Assembly (NCBI GenBank): GCA_039621445.1
Contig: CP154955.1
Coordinates: 40,742,426-40,806,425 of the forward strand
Reading direction: 5' to 3'
Source: Euglena gracilis
Taxonomy: Eukaryota; Euglenida; Euglenophyceae; Euglenales
DNA: 64,000 bases
The first letter of the stretch is position 1; every line of letters begins with the position of its first letter. A model generated the notes under the pieces. It was not told where the DNA came from. It saw only the letters and a list, made by a program, of their open reading frames with translations, and ran no database searches. Shown in pieces: positions 9,936-21,636 of the stretch. Both the position numbers and the translations under genes were made by a program.

Positions 9936-10110
9936 CTAGCCGCGACTAGCCGCGGCTGGCTGGCTGGCAAAAAAAGGAGGAGGTCTGGACGGCCATGGCA
10001 GGCCATGGCTGGCCTGGGGGATTTAGAAGAGGAGGAGGTCTGGCTGCCTTCAGTGTTGAGGATCTGAAAGAGGAGGAGGAGGTCTGGCTGGCGGCGACGA
10101 GAAGTCAGCT
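9930..10110 (+). repeat. Short tandem repeats: GGCTAGCC/GGCTGGC and GAGGAGGTCTGGCTG units
   Basis: A palindromic GGCTAGCCGCG...CCGCGGCTGGC cap is followed by three spaced copies of GAGGAGGTCTGGMYG. A similar block, reversed, lies at 56480-56600 next to the second hAT fragment. Confidence 0.6.
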
Positions 10111-10645
10111 GAAAAATGCCCCGTGATCCGGTCAAGTCCTGATTCAGGGTGTTCACCGCACTCCCAACACCCTCAACAACTTCATATTTTCTGCACAAAA
10201 TGTCACACCTGCAGTAGAGAGTCATTTGACCTGCGCAAAGGCGCTGTTGGAGATGATTAAATGGTGCTGAGTACACTAGTGCTGTACACAGGTGGCTTGA
10301 GGTGAAACGAACTTATTGGCAGGAATTTGATGGAGACTAATCCGGACAAACTGCTACATTATGTTGGGAATGTCTATCTTGTGTTTTTTCTGATTCCTAT
10401 TGCTGTGCCTAAGAAGTCGAAGGTTTTTGTCTGTCAGTTTTTTTTTGTACAGGCTAGGGCCAAAATAACTTGGACACTTATCTCGCGTGGACGTTAATCC
10501 TCGAGGGAATTAAAGCGGATTTAATTCCTCGATTTTCGCCAGCCTCCGCGGATTTAATTCTGCGAGGTTTTCCACTCGGAGAGTAGCGAAACTCACCGCG
10601 TATCATCTGCTGGCCAAACAAGTAGCAGTGCCAAACTGTCAAAAA
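10111..10645. other. No gene seen
   Basis: A short palindromic AT/GC word pair occurs around 10500-10565 (TTAATCCTCGAGG / GGATTTAATTC). Nothing else was recognised. Confidence 0.4.
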
Positions 10646-10649
10646 GCCT

Positions 10650-11204
10650 TTGCTGATTTCCTCTCCAGGAGCTCAAGAAGTCCTCATATTGCAAAACGAC
10701 GAAGTAATTTTTGGTATCGAGAAGTCCAAGGAATCCGTCAATGAACTTGTCCCCACTGCGGAAAAGCTCACAGCTGAAAGGTGTTTTAATCTGCGTTCTC
10801 CTCCTTTTTTTTCATCAAATTCCAGTAGTGAGAGAGTACCAAAGTCATGGGTGAAGTGGCCTGAAGAAGAAGCAGAAGGTGGTGCAGGCTGTGGTGGCCT
10901 ATTGAATTTCCTGGCAGCGCAACTAGCAGTGGAACAGGCTCAGCAGCTTGCGTTTGGTCAGAGGGTTTTACCAACAAGCTCAGGCTGTTCGTTTTCCTGG
11001 GGTCCTAAAATACACACAGTTGTGTCATTTGGAGTTGTTTTTCTTCTGACAATCGATCCTCTGTCCTGGACAATGATGGAATTTGTGGCCCGGTCATTTA
11101 TTTTTTTTGCCAACAATCCTGCTCAGAAACAATGTGACCTTGTCAGAAAGAAACACTCTGCCCTAGAAGTTATTGAAGCAGCTTATCGATGTTACAACGT
11201 GTAA
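10650..11204 (+). CDS. Unrecognised 184-codon ORF, possibly spliced
   Basis: The N-terminal third (VLILQNDEVIFGIEKSKESV, then NELVPTAEKLTAERCFNL) has a normal protein composition. The later part is patchy. CTCTCCAG just before GAGCTCAAGAAG (10666-10668) and GTGTTTTAATC at 10781 could be splice signals, in which case only about 110 bp is coding. I recognise no family. Confidence 0.25.
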   Translation: MLISSPGAQEVLILQNDEVIFGIEKSKESVNELVPTAEKLTAERCFNLRSPPFFSSNSSSERVPKSWVKWPEEEAEGGAGCGGLLNFLAAQLAVEQAQQLAFGQRVLPTSSGCSFSWGPKIHTVVSFGVVFLLTIDPLSWTMMEFVARSFIFFANNPAQKQCDLVRKKHSALEVIEAAYRCYNV

Positions 11205-11209
11205 GGTTG

Positions 11210-11700
11210 GATTGGCGAGCCTTCCCCGTTCTTCGCATCCATTCTGAACTGCAGGCTTTTTCTTTTCAGTGGTGCCTTTTTTTTGAACTCGACGAGTCGC
11301 CTGCCTGGCTTTTTTGAACATTTGCCTATTCCCTGTGGGATTTGAAAAAAGACAAACACTGGCCAGAATTGAGTAAGAAAGGAAAAACTGCCACCCATTT
11401 CTTCGAGCACAGAATTTCTCAACCGAACCCCGAGGGGGGGGGTCTCCACTCCCCCCCCCCAGGGGGGTCGGCCACTCTGGAGGTCAAAGGAAATTTTGAC
11501 CCAAAAAGATGAAAAAGGCCAATTTTTTTCACGTTTGTTTGTTTTGCCTTCTTTAGGTCACTCTTGTGGCTTTTTTGCCGAACCCCTGGGGGTGGTCCAG
11601 GTCAAAAAAAATCAATCGCACAGTGACCAAGTGATTTTACTACAAAGAGGTAGCCTTCGCGGCGAACCAGGCGTGTTGTTTTTTTTTAAACCAGAAAACG
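11210..11700. other. No gene seen; G-run/C-run foldback at 11430-11470
   Basis: GAGGGGGGGGGTCTCC faces CCCCCCCCCAGGGGGG, a short foldback like others in the window. Confidence 0.4.
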
Positions 11701-11749
11701 CACGGTTTCACAAGTACGTGCCACTGGTAAACACATTAGGCCGTTCAAG

Positions 11750-12253
11750 GTGAAAAAATATTTCTTCGGAACGCAAGAACGAAAGTTGCTGAAACAGCAC
11801 CGGCAGAAAATATTTCTGCTGCAACAATACTGGCACAGGGCGTGGATTACCTACGTCCTGGAGGTTTACATCTTTTTCCTGGAATACATGACCACTGATG
11901 TGGATCTCCACAGGAAGTGGATACCTCGGGCATACAACGATGTAGACGCCAGGCCCAATGACCCAGACCAACGCAGGACGAACCTGCGTCCGGACTGGCA
12001 GGAGGCCCCAACCGGCCTCCAGGAGCACCCCGAAACTCAGTTTGGGAATATCCTGATCTTGGAGGACTTCGAAGCCTTTTTTGCGGCACGCGAGGTGAAA
12101 CAGCCTCATTATGCTCTGCTGTTGCCCGTCTTCCTGGAAGACACAGGCGAATACGGCATGGGCTGGAAACGTCGGATGCAGTGGGAAGACCTCTGCATGA
12201 TCAATGGAGGCTTTTGGCCGGACCAACTTAGCAGGCTGGCCGGTCCAACCTAG
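11750..12253 (+). CDS. Unrecognised 167-codon ORF
   Basis: The frame reads KKYFFGTQERKLLKQHRQ, then MTTDVDLHRKWIPRAYNDVD and RPNDPDQRRTNLRPDWQEAP. It is charged and looks protein-like. The opposite strand is also open (11708-12313), with a hydrophobic and less plausible composition. No domain is recognised and no stop or frameshift breaks the plus frame. It could be an exon or TE gene fragment. Confidence 0.35.
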   Translation: MKKYFFGTQERKLLKQHRQKIFLLQQYWHRAWITYVLEVYIFFLEYMTTDVDLHRKWIPRAYNDVDARPNDPDQRRTNLRPDWQEAPTGLQEHPETQFGNILILEDFEAFFAAREVKQPHYALLLPVFLEDTGEYGMGWKRRMQWEDLCMINGGFWPDQLSRLAGPT

Positions 12254-12259
12254 CCGGTC

Positions 12260-14364
12260 GACATGCCTTCCCCCAAGTTGTCCGTCCAGATAAAAGCCAC
12301 TTTCGCTAGCCACCCGGCCATCCAGACCAACAATACGTACGCCGCACGCAGTCGTGTTTGGAGAAGCAAAAAAATGTGTGTGTTCTGGATGGGACTAAGT
12401 TCGCCCGTGCGAAAGTTTGCTCGCACAAGGTCACCGTGCTGAATGTTCAGACCGAGATGCGGCCCGCGTGGTTGCTTTATCGCTTGGGTGCTGGGGACGA
12501 AAAAGAAACCTGCCGGAGGTGCCCCCCAATAAAACTGGTCCCCACCTGTGGCACTAAAAGTCCCTCCCAAACGGGGGCAGTCTCAAAGAATTCTTTAAGA
12601 ACTGTAACCAAGACGTGTGTCCCAAAATGCTCCAAGGTCTGGCCCATGGTGGAACCAAACTGGGGGGGGGGTCAACAGAATGTTTTCAGAACAGGAACGC
12701 TACAACAAAGCTTTTTTCAAATGCCCTTGGCAAAAAACAATCAAACAACCTTGTTGAAGTGCAAAGGAAGAAAGCAAAGGAGAACATTGCAACAAAGAAG
12801 AGAGCACAGTTTACAGCAACAGTGCCCTGTGTTTTTCTGTAAAATACCAAAGGACCCTGACAGACACAATTTAAAATCCTTCACTTCATTACTCTTCGTC
12901 TCTTCTTGGTTAATCTTCTGCCTTTTCACACTTCAACCTGTGAGTCAAAGATGACAGACGAAAGAAAAAAGATGACAGCAATGTGGTACAAAAAAACACT
13001 ACCCAATGGCAGTTCGGGGGTGCAATTTACAGAATTACAGTTTGAATGGGAAGGAAAGTAAATTGGAAATCAAGAAAACAGAGAATGCAAGGCCAAAAGG
13101 TCACCAAGTCACCAGGCCCAAGACACATATCTGCAGCTGGAGCTCTGTGAAACGGCAGCAAAAGTGCCAAAACTGTGCAACACGACTAGAAAACTATGAG
13201 AACACTCAGAAAATGATATAAAAACAGAACGACCAACAAACAACATGCCACACAAGAGAATGTGACTCAAAATTGTCACCCAGCGGACCAAATTTTGGAG
13301 AAATGCCACATCTTTTTTTAACGTGGTCCAGATGCACTAGAAAGACCAATAGAATCATTCTTTAAAAGACACTTTTAGATGGGAGTACCTGCTTCAATGT
13401 TTAAAAAATCCTGCATGACTGCATTCCTTATGCTTCAAGTGGGTTGTACCAGAAGGCGGAAAAAAGATAAACAAGGAGTTCCAAGAGGGAGAAACACTTT
13501 TCTAACACACAATTAGGAAATACCGGGCGTCTTTGCCTGCGCTGGACATTTCACGATTTTGAGTCCAACCCTGGAGGAGGTGGCACCACTTCGGGACATT
13601 GCCAGACTTCGCTGTTAGTACTCTGTCTTCCTTCAGAATTGGATGACCGTCCTACCGTCCAGGTCGGTGAACACTGTCTTAGCACCGGATGAATACAGAC
13701 TGCTACTGCGCTTCTGGAGGTGTTTTTCCCTGATTCCAACAACAGACATGCTTTCGTCACACCTGTGTGCTGAGGCGGTCGATGCGTTTGAGGCTGGCAC
13801 CCGTGACGCTGTTCTCCTCCTCCTGGGGTGGAACATAGGGGGGTCGGCACCCCTCCCCTCCCCCTTGACCGACCCCCATTTTACCCCCCTCCCCCCCCCC
13901 TTTTCAGACGCCCTCGCCACGCCACGTCAGGCCCACCAAGGAAAATTTTCATGGCAAACCCCCGGGCACCACTCCCCCCCCCATCCGAGACCCCCTCGCC
14001 ACGCCAAAAAACCCCCCTCCCCGCCCCCCAGCCAGAAACCTCGCCACAGCGTGCCGACCCCCCAAATGGACCTTGCACCTTGCTGTGGATGTCACGATTG
14101 AACACCCGCTGGCCTGTTCACGGTGGCCTCTGAACTTGAACCGAGGTCAGCGTAATTTACCGGATGCTGAAATGCATAAACGATCCCAAGATGAAGAACG
14201 GTACGCCAGCAACCAATGGGAGTACATTGGGGCAGCCTTTCACCCCTCGGGGTGCACGGGGCCAGCAGCCTCCGAACTCCTGCGCGATGTCCTGCGCCTC
14301 GCGACCAACTATTACTCTGGAACAGCCGTACAACGAAAGTTTCAAGAATTGCCTGAAAACTTGC
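12260..14364. other. No recognised gene; C-rich foldback-like DNA at 13830-14060
   Basis: Reading frames at 12358-12954 and 13643-14101 exist but have biased composition and no motif. 13830-14060 carries alternating C runs separated by ACGCC and CGCCACGCC words. 14360 onward is the target of the LTR element. Confidence 0.4.
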
Positions 14365-14368
14365 CATC
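14365..14368. repeat. 4-bp target-site duplication CATC (left)
   Basis: CATC immediately precedes the 5' LTR and is repeated at 19852-19855 immediately after the 3' LTR. Confidence 0.8.
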
Positions 14369-14986
14369 TGTCGGCTGCCGCTGGCGTCGGCAGCCAAAAA
14401 TTTCCCAGAAAATTCCCAAAATCCCCCGGTAGGAACCACCAGAGCAAGCCAACCGCCACGCGAGTTGAATTGGAACCCCAGCAAATTCGGGGAAGAATTT
14501 GAGAATTCGATTTGAGAATCACAAGAGCACAAAAGTCAATTGAGAATTGAAAGATCAAAAAGTACAATTCAGTTATTCCAAGAAACCAAGGCATTGCTTT
14601 CCAACCTGATCTCCTACCCCAAGCAGCAGGTTTCCTGAACCCAGGTACTCCCAACCCTCCAAGTCAGGTTTGTTTTGTGCTGTGATTTGCTCACCTAAGT
14701 AGGTGGGTTGGTTTTTGCCTCTTTGGATTTTTCAGCCTGAAAGTTCAAACTTGGAAAATGGGAAAAAATCAACAGTGGAAAGAAAAAAAGATCCTACGCG
14801 GGGCAACTGGAGACCCTGGGTCGGGGGGGCACACCTCACCCCCATTACCGCCTGTGGATTTGTTTGAAAATGGGGCCCAATTTCAGAAAGGCCCTGGCCT
14901 GAGCCCTCCAGGGCCAGAAAAAGGAATTTGCGGCCCCAGCGAAGCCGGCAGCCCCCCCGGGCGAGCGGGGTCCCCGGCCCCCAACA
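14369..14986 (+). repeat. 5' LTR (618 bp)
   Basis: Begins TGTCGGCTGCCGCTGGCG, with a hairpin of GGCTGCCG and CGGCAGCC, and ends GGCCCCCAACA. Matches 19234-19851 almost exactly over the full length. Confidence 0.93.
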
Positions 14987-14998
14987 TGGTAGCAGAGG
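14987..14998 (+). other. Primer-binding site
   Basis: TGGTAGCAGAGG starts at the base after the LTR CA. It resembles the TGGTATCAGAGC site of elements primed by initiator tRNA-Met, with two differences. A near-copy (CAACATGGTCTGCAGAGG) recurs at 15061. Confidence 0.8.
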
Positions 14999-15065
14999 TT
15001 GCTTCACTGACTCTGTCAGTGAAGAATGTTTTGATTCTGTTGATGTTCCTTCAGAACCCCCCAAC

Positions 15066-15530
15066 ATGGTCTGCAGAGGAGTAGAATCTGCTGGTTCTGT
15101 CAGCGGAATCTGTTCTTATCTTGAAGGTGGCGAAACCTCAGCTCTGAAAGGTGAAATGGAAACGGATGGTTTTTCTCTCTATTTTGATTCTGATGGTGAA
15201 GATTCTGAAGAGCGTGAGCCAAGTCATCTTGAGGGACTACTTGCACCAGTCAAATGGCGTCGGAGGATTGAAAAACAAGTGGCAGATATCAATCACACCT
15301 TCGAAGGTTGGTGTAGAGACCTTGAAAACCGTTTTACGGAATATTACGAGTCCCTGTTTGAGAGAGACAAGGCTCTGTCAAAAAGGCTGTCCGACGTGAA
15401 TTATGCCTTGGGGGTGGCAGAAGCAAAAATAGGACGATTGGTGGAACAAATAAAAATGTTGGAACTGCAAATTACTGAAAAGTTGCAGTCCAGTGAAAAT
15501 TGCCAAGCCCAGAAAATTTTGTGTATTTGA
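15066..15530 (+). CDS. Short gag-like coiled-coil ORF of the LARD-like element
   Basis: The ORF has 155 codons. An acidic segment (FDSDGEDSEEREPSHLEGLL, ~residues 45-64) is followed by a heptad-rich region (RRIEKQVADINHTFEGWCRD onward, then LVEQIKMLELQITEKL). This is the only coding-looking part of the element. An acidic plus coiled-coil layout also occurs in the gag N-terminal region of the chromovirus (29780-30340), so a gag relic is likely. There is no zinc knuckle. The start was chosen as the first in-frame ATG after the PBS; the frame is open further upstream into the LTR. Confidence 0.5.
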   Translation: MVCRGVESAGSVSGICSYLEGGETSALKGEMETDGFSLYFDSDGEDSEEREPSHLEGLLAPVKWRRRIEKQVADINHTFEGWCRDLENRFTEYYESLFERDKALSKRLSDVNYALGVAEAKIGRLVEQIKMLELQITEKLQSSENCQAQKILCI

Positions 15531-18500
15531 ACCTGAATTCTGGACATGTTCCAAATTTACAGCCATCATCAGGCAATCATCAGTGTCTTCTGAAAAATCT
15601 TCCTCAGATTTTGCCACTCAGCGAAGAAAATTCAGACAAACGAAGAAAATCTGGAGACCTGCCAAAAACAGTTGGAATGACTTTCAATTTTTGAGACCAA
15701 GTTGGTTTCAGGATTGGTGGGGTTGGGACTGGTACACAAATCCCTAGAACAGCTGGGGGTGGTTTCCACCGTATCAGTGGTGGTAGTGATTTTTTTTTTC
15801 AGCAGGTCTAACCACTGACTGACACAGCACAGCACTTCACAGTGTCGAGTATGTTCCTGTGGGTTGTTTTGTGACTGTTTTGTGATACGTTTTTCATGGT
15901 GATTTGGTGTTGGAGGCAGATGCGCAATCAGCCAGAATTTAAATCTGGATTTTTCAGTTCACAGAGTTTGGCTTATGAAAAACAGCCAAGTCAAACATTT
16001 TGAATCTGGTTTCTGGGGTGCATGCTTTTTCCCAGTTGCTTTCCACTTAAATGGAGACGCCCAGCCACGATGCTTGGGAATTTTCTCCTAGTGTTCAGGC
16101 AGCCAGATCAATGGTTTTCAGTTTCAGAGTTTTCAGTTATCGGTTGTCCCAAATGTCGTTTGGGGTGCGGCACGATGTTGACATGTGACACCATCCCAGA
16201 CGGGGACAAATCAGTCATTTCAGGTTGGATTTTTGTTTGTGTTTTTGCTGGTCCCTTTTGTCACGGGACAGTTTTTCCAGTGAGAAACTTTTACCTCGGA
16301 CAAGGACACATGTTGGAGAATCGGCACAGTTTTTGGGATTTTCAGTCCAGTTTCATAGTGCTTTTCGAGTTTGGCAGCCCAGCATGCCTGCGGAGGTTTT
16401 ATCTGGGTTTTGCCAAATCCTGAGGAGGGGGAGACCTCTGATAGACCGCTCGAACCAAAAAGTTTTTGGGAAAGCGCGCAAAGAGGGGTTCCAAGGGTGG
16501 GGCTAGACCCAGGCCAGGAATAAACACCCCTGTGGCCACCCATCTAAGGGCTCAGGAATACAGTTTTCAGTTTTTCAGTCTTGGGAACCAAGGCGGATAA
16601 ACCCAGGAGGAAAAGACACCCCTGAGGAAAGTTCATTTTTGGGCCCATCAGTGGCATCATCATCATTCAGTTCAGTTTTTCAGTGAAAAATCTGTTGATC
16701 TGTGGGTAACACTTTCTGTTGCATTTTTTTTCGGCTGTGGAGTTTGCTTAAGGGAGAATCACGTGAGGCCTCACAATGCAAAACTCCTGAGGGCAATTTT
16801 CACAGTTTGAGGCTTGCTTATACAGTTTTCGTGTGACCCATTTGATGGATCAAGATCAGATTTTTAAGTGCCGTTTTGGTTCACAATTCAGAGGCATTTT
16901 CAGGTTCGGTTCAGTGAGAAAATCCAGAAATCTGCCTTGTGCCAGTGGTGAATTTGTGCGTGTGTTGCCTTGTCATGCAGGTGCAAGCAATCAATCACCG
17001 AGAAAGGAGAATCAACAGAAGGAGCAAAACAGCCAATTATCAAGGATTTTGACTGAATTGATTGAATTCAAAGATTTCAACAGTTTGCAAAGAATTGACT
17101 TCAAAGACTGGGATTATGAACATTTCAAGTTGAGTTGGAGAACAGACTTCAATGACATCAATTGAATTGAATGACATGATTACGATTGTCATGATCACAA
17201 TTGTGGATTGTTGTGGAGTTCCAGAATGGTGGGTACGTTTATTTCACTCAAGTGCTGTGAAGCGTAATGGCTGACCCCAAAGAGCCTGCAGTGGGCAGTG
17301 GCCCGATGCTCGGCCAAAGTCCAGGCCCAGGTTGGCTGCTCCCAGCGCTGAATCAGATTTTTCATGGTTTTGGGTATCAGGATTTTGCTTGTGGTTTGGA
17401 GCCATTTTTTCTCCCTCCTCGTGCAGCTGGGGGGGGGGGCTGTGTTGAGCCCTGTTTTTTGTTGGTGTGGTGGATCAAAATCAGTTTTGGCTTTACGGTT
17501 GGAATTTTCTGACTCAGAATTGGATACCCTGTGAGACGTTTGGGTGGGGACAGGAATGCATCATATTGTGACCGTGATTGTTTTGGTCATACCCCAGATA
17601 TGGCGGGGTTTGATGAAATTTCCATTTTTCTCATTTTTTTCGTCGAATGGGGATTCCGGTTTTGCAGCCAGGAATTTTTAACCCTTGGCCCTCCTCGCAT
17701 TGGTTGGCGGTGGGGGGGGGCTTTGTGAATTGTGAAGGCCCGTCCTTTGACATGTGTGAGATTTCAGCCGGTTTGTATATTATTGCCCAGGTTTGTTATT
17801 TTTTTGTTTGGAGACTGAAGCCAGATTGACCCCCATGGCCCCATGTGACTGGGGGGGGGGGGACAGCGATAAATCGCTTTGGCTGAGAAAATAGGATTTG
17901 AATTTTCAGTATCTTTGAGTTTGCCATGTCATTTGACCCCCATTGCCCCGTGTGACTGGGGGGGGGGCAGTGAATTTTAATTGGCATGCCGGAGGCCCAG
18001 GGTTGGGCTGGATTGGCCTGGCCCCTCTGTATGCGGTATGCTGTTTGATGTTACTTCTGTGGGTTGGACTTTGTTTGTTGGATGTGGCAGTTGGAATTTT
18101 GGATTTTGTTGAGGGCTTTTGTAGGCCCTGGACTCCTGGACATGTGGGTTGGACTCAGATTTTTGATTTTTTGAGGATTTTTTGGGTGGCTGGAGGATTT
18201 TTATTCAAAGAGTTGGAAAAACCAGGGATTTTGATAATTTTTCTGGTGGACGACAAAACGAGTTGGAGTTTTAAAACTCAGTTTTTTGATTCGGTTTGGA
18301 CTATTGGACATTGGTCAAAGGCATTTTTTTCATGCAACACAGCTTGGAGGCATCCGAACTCGGGGGGGGGGGACCCTGGACTGGAGATGACCCCTCCTCC
18401 GTCCAAAGGCCCTGGTGTGGGCCAAAAAAAAACCCAGCCACGTGGGCACTAAAGCCCTGTGACATAGTGGCTGAGGGCCAATGTGAAGCCCTGTTCTCTT

Positions 18501-19220
18501 TGCGTTCAAAAAAAAATCGGCTCAGTCATTTTCGGTTTGGAGCGCATGACAAGGAAGTGAGCGTGCATACACACAAAACACACAACCGCACACGCACACA
18601 AACCCGCACACCCATTGTACACTATTCCCGCCTTATAACCGCTCACCCACGCACCTCTTCGCTTTTGCTTACCGTTTGCCTTTTCCTTACCCTTTCTGTC
18701 CCGAATTGGAAAGGAATGCCTGGGTTTCTCTTTTTCTTTTCCCCACACAATTCGTTTTCTGAGGCACTGTTGGCCAAAGTCCCTGATTTTTTTAAAAAAA
18801 ATCGAAATGGAATGAAGTCTCGCATAGTGAAAGCTGCCAAAAAGAAAAAGACAGGATTTTCACCAAGGGGGGCAGCGTGGGACTTAGGCCTTGGGGTGGA
18901 GTGCCCAGAGTTTGTTTCGTTTGGAATCATTTTTCAGATTTTCTGTTCAAAGACCCGTTCCCCGTGCTTGTCGGAGGAAAGGGGTGGGGGGCTACTCCCG
19001 AAGACCTGATTTTTCAGAGTCCCCCAAGGTGCCCGATATTATGGCTGGGGGGGGGGGTCGATTCGTAACACAGATTTTCAAAAAAAAAGCGACAGGACCC
19101 GTTTCAAAAAAAAAACACACAGAATTTTCGCCCCCCACAAAAAAAAATTAAAAAAACAGAATTTTCTCTCCCCGTTTTTTGCACCGGGGGGGGGCAGAAA
19201 AAACGGGTCCGACTAACGTC
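15531..19220 (+). other. Non-coding interior of the LARD-like element
   Basis: TTTTCAG-rich and T/G-rich low-complexity sequence (15900-17000) with G-run islands near 17430, 17710, 17850 and 17960. No catalytic motif of pol was found on either strand. Confidence 0.65.
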
Positions 19221-19233
19221 GCAAGGGAGGGGG
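19221..19233 (+). other. Polypurine tract
   Basis: GCAAGGGAGGGGG immediately precedes the 3' LTR TGT. The same 13 bases, within GTCGCAAGGGAGGGGG, precede the chromovirus 3' LTR at 41664-41676. Confidence 0.88.
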
Positions 19234-19851
19234 TGTCGGCTGCCGCTGGCGTCGGCAGCCAAAAATTTCCCAGAAAATTACCAAAACCCCCCGGTAGGAA
19301 CCACCAGAGCAAGCCAACCGCCACGCGAGTTGAATTGGAACCCAAACAAATTCGGGGAAGAATTTGAGAATTCGATTTGAGAATCACAAGAGCACAAAAG
19401 TCAATTGAGAATTGAAAGATCAAAAAGGACAATTCAGTTATTCCAAGAAACCAAGGCATTGCTTTCCAACCTGATCTCCTACCCCAAGCAGCAGGTTTCC
19501 TGAACCCAGGTACTCCCAACCCTCCAAGTCAGGTTTGTTTTGTGCTGTGATTTGCTCACCTAAGTAGGTGGGTTGGTTTTTGCCTCTTTGGATTTTTCAG
19601 CCTGAAAGTTCAAACTTGGAAAATGGGAAAAAATCAACAGTGGAAAGAAAAAAAGATCCTACGCGGGGCAACTGGAGACCCTGGGTCGGGGGGGCACACC
19701 TCACCCCCATTACCGCCTGTGGATTTGTTTGAAAATGGGGCCCAATTTCAGAAAGGCCCTGGCCTGAGCCCTCCAGGGCCAGAAAAAGGAATTTGCGGCC
19801 CCAGCGAAACCGGCAGCCCCCCCGGGCGAGCGGGGTCCCCGACCCCCAACA
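19234..19851 (+). repeat. 3' LTR (618 bp)
   Basis: Same length and sequence as 14369-14986 apart from scattered substitutions (e.g. TTCCCAAA versus TTACCAAA near the start). Ends CCCCCAACA followed by the CATC duplication. Confidence 0.93.
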
Positions 19852-19984
19852 CATCACGCTGGCCCGTGCAGTTGCAGGGCAGCTGCGGTTGGCCGAGAGA
19901 GCCACGGGTCGCACGATCCTGAACTCGTAAGGTGACCAGGCCCCCGCCACACCAGCCTCACGGTACCAAAGCTCCGGGGTACCC

Positions 19985-21245
19985 GGCACATAGGAGACAA
20001 GGCACAGGAGGGGGAGTGGGGGGTCCGATGGGGGTTGGAAGCCGTACAGGGGGAGGAGGGGGGGGTCCCCAGAAAATCATACCTTTAATGCCTACCCCTC
20101 AGACAGTTGCGACATTTTTTGTCTTATTGAGGTGGGCAATGATGGATTTTGCGAAATTCAGATCAATTTTACAAAATATTTGTGTCTGTAAAAAAACTCT
20201 TAGCAGAAAGGCAGGAAGCAGCTTCAATCACTCCCCCTTGGCACACCATGCGGGATTGTGACAGGGTTCACGTTTTTTTTGTTTTCGAACAAAGAACAAA
20301 AAATATGTTTTTTTTCTTCAAAAAAACACACAAAAACATGTTTTCTCTTTTAAAAAGCAAAATTTGACCTTTTTCCTTGCGAAACGGCCATTTTTTTGAG
20401 GGAAATGTTTTAAGGTCTTTTTTTTGTCATCAAAAGTGACGCGTTTTTAGTTTCTCCTGACCCTTCATCCACCACCGTTAACGGACTACGAAGCTGCAGA
20501 GATGAAAAAAGACCTTTTTTCTAGAAAAAAGTTCCAAAAAAATCCCCCAAACCCGCATGAGGTTTTTTTAAAAAATACACATTTTTTTTAAGGGGGCACC
20601 ACCCCTGCGCGCCCCCCCCCCAGTTACACCCCGTGACCGCCCCTTGACCGAGAATGGATCCTTCACCATTCTTTTTTTAAAGGCATTTTTTAAAAAATGA
20701 TGAACTTTCATGTATCCTTGTCCGCCCAATGCACCTTCACACCAAAAATGGCCAAAAATATTTTCCCCTGAAAGAAGTGCCAAAAACTGGTGCTTTTCTC
20801 CACCCAAAACGGAAGTTTGTCAAAAATGGCTCGAACGTCATCCCGAAAACGTGTTGGCCAAGAAAATTCTAACAAAATTTCGTTTTCAAAGGATGAGCAA
20901 ATTCATCACGATGCCACGTCATGGATGTTGCCTCCCGGCTACCTTCAAAGTGTCATACTTCCCCCGTGACCGCCCCCGCCTCGTGACGCCCCCATAACAT
21001 CCCCGCGACCCGCACAACCCCCCTCCTTTTTTGTTTCAAAAAAAGGGGGTGGTGCGGGTGAGCGGTGAGTGGTTTCACCCCTGTTTTTTTGTTTCAAAAA
21101 AAGCAGGCCGTTTTTTTAAAAAAATTTCATCTCTCTCGGGGAGGTTGGAAGTGGGTGGGGATGGGGGGAGGTCCAAGGAGGGGGGGGGTTGGAACTGTAC
21201 AGGGGGGGGGGTCCCAAGGTTTGACAAACTGTACTGCCTTATCCC
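19985..21245. repeat. Dispersed 1.25-kb repeat R1, copy 1
   Basis: Starts near GAGACAAGGCACAGG and ends near ACTGTACTGCCTT. The copy at 59150-60340 has the same ends and largely the same interior (e.g. ACAGTTGCGACATTTTT, CAGAAAGGCAGGAAGCAGC, ATGCCACGTCATGGATGTTG). Both borders carry a GGTTGGAA-CTGTACAGGGGG block. No ORF with a motif. It may be a non-autonomous element with short TIRs (GACAAGGCA). Confidence 0.8.
20385..20575. repeat. Central segment of R1, inverted relative to copy 2
   Basis: Contains GGACTACGAAGCTGCAGAG and CATCAAAAGTGACGCG. In copy 2 (59575-59760) the same sequence appears as its reverse complement, while the flanks keep the same orientation. T/A-rich inverted words flank the segment. 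Confidence 0.8.
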
Positions 21246-21439
21246 CATACACACCAAACACGTCATACCTCTCCGACCACACCGTCATCTCCCTGCCCCC
21301 GGGATTTGCCCTTGCCCTTACCTCACCACACTGCCGCTTTGTATATAGCGTTGCACCTGAACACTCAAGTCCAGTAGGTTGTGCCACTGGTCGGTGGATT
21401 CGGTTCGCACCACCACCGCCGTGTCAGAAATGTCTGAGA

Positions 21440-21572
21440 TCAACCTGGCCGTCCGTCCGTCCAGCCAAAATGCGCCCTGTCCAGCCGTGCGTCCAGGTGA
21501 AAGGAATTTTCTCTAGCCTTCAGTCCGTCCGACCGTCCGTCCGTCCGTCCTTCCGTCCGTCCGCACGCCTGC
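21440..21572 (+). repeat. CCGTCC-type short tandem repeat block
   Basis: Clusters of CCGTCCGTCC flank a GTGAAAGGAATTTTCTCTAG word. Nearly the same arrangement, with GATGAAAGGAATTTTCTCTG, lies at 52185-52250. Confidence 0.7.
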
Positions 21573-21636
21573 AATGAGGACGAGCCAGAGCCGATAGCCG
21601 GAAGCTGGCGGATACGAGGAGGACATTGCCCAAGAG

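Larger units (their letters stand above)
14369..19851 (+). mobile_element. Non-autonomous LTR retrotransposon (LARD-like)
   Basis: Two 618-bp LTRs that differ at few positions, a primer-binding site directly after the 5' LTR, a polypurine tract directly before the 3' LTR and matching CATC TSDs define a complete 5,483-bp insertion. The 4.25 kb interior has only one plausible ORF and no protease, RT, RNase H or integrase, so it must be moved in trans. Its PBS and PPT nearly match those of the chromovirus at 24173-52782. Confidence 0.92.

Noticed and set aside
11708-12313. 201-codon minus-strand frame opposite the plus ORF at 11750-12253
   Set aside because: Hydrophobic, low-plausibility composition; appears to be the shadow of the plus frame, though neither is proven.
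15055-15080. CCCCAACATGGTCTGCAGAGG as a second LTR end plus PBS
   Set aside because: The LTR-LTR match stops at 14986 and both LTRs are 618 bp; this is a short internal near-copy, perhaps a duplication of the PBS region.
17267-19009. Several 60-240-codon plus frames in the LARD-like interior
   Set aside because: Composition is G/T- or T-rich with runs; no retroelement motif; neighbouring frames are equally open.
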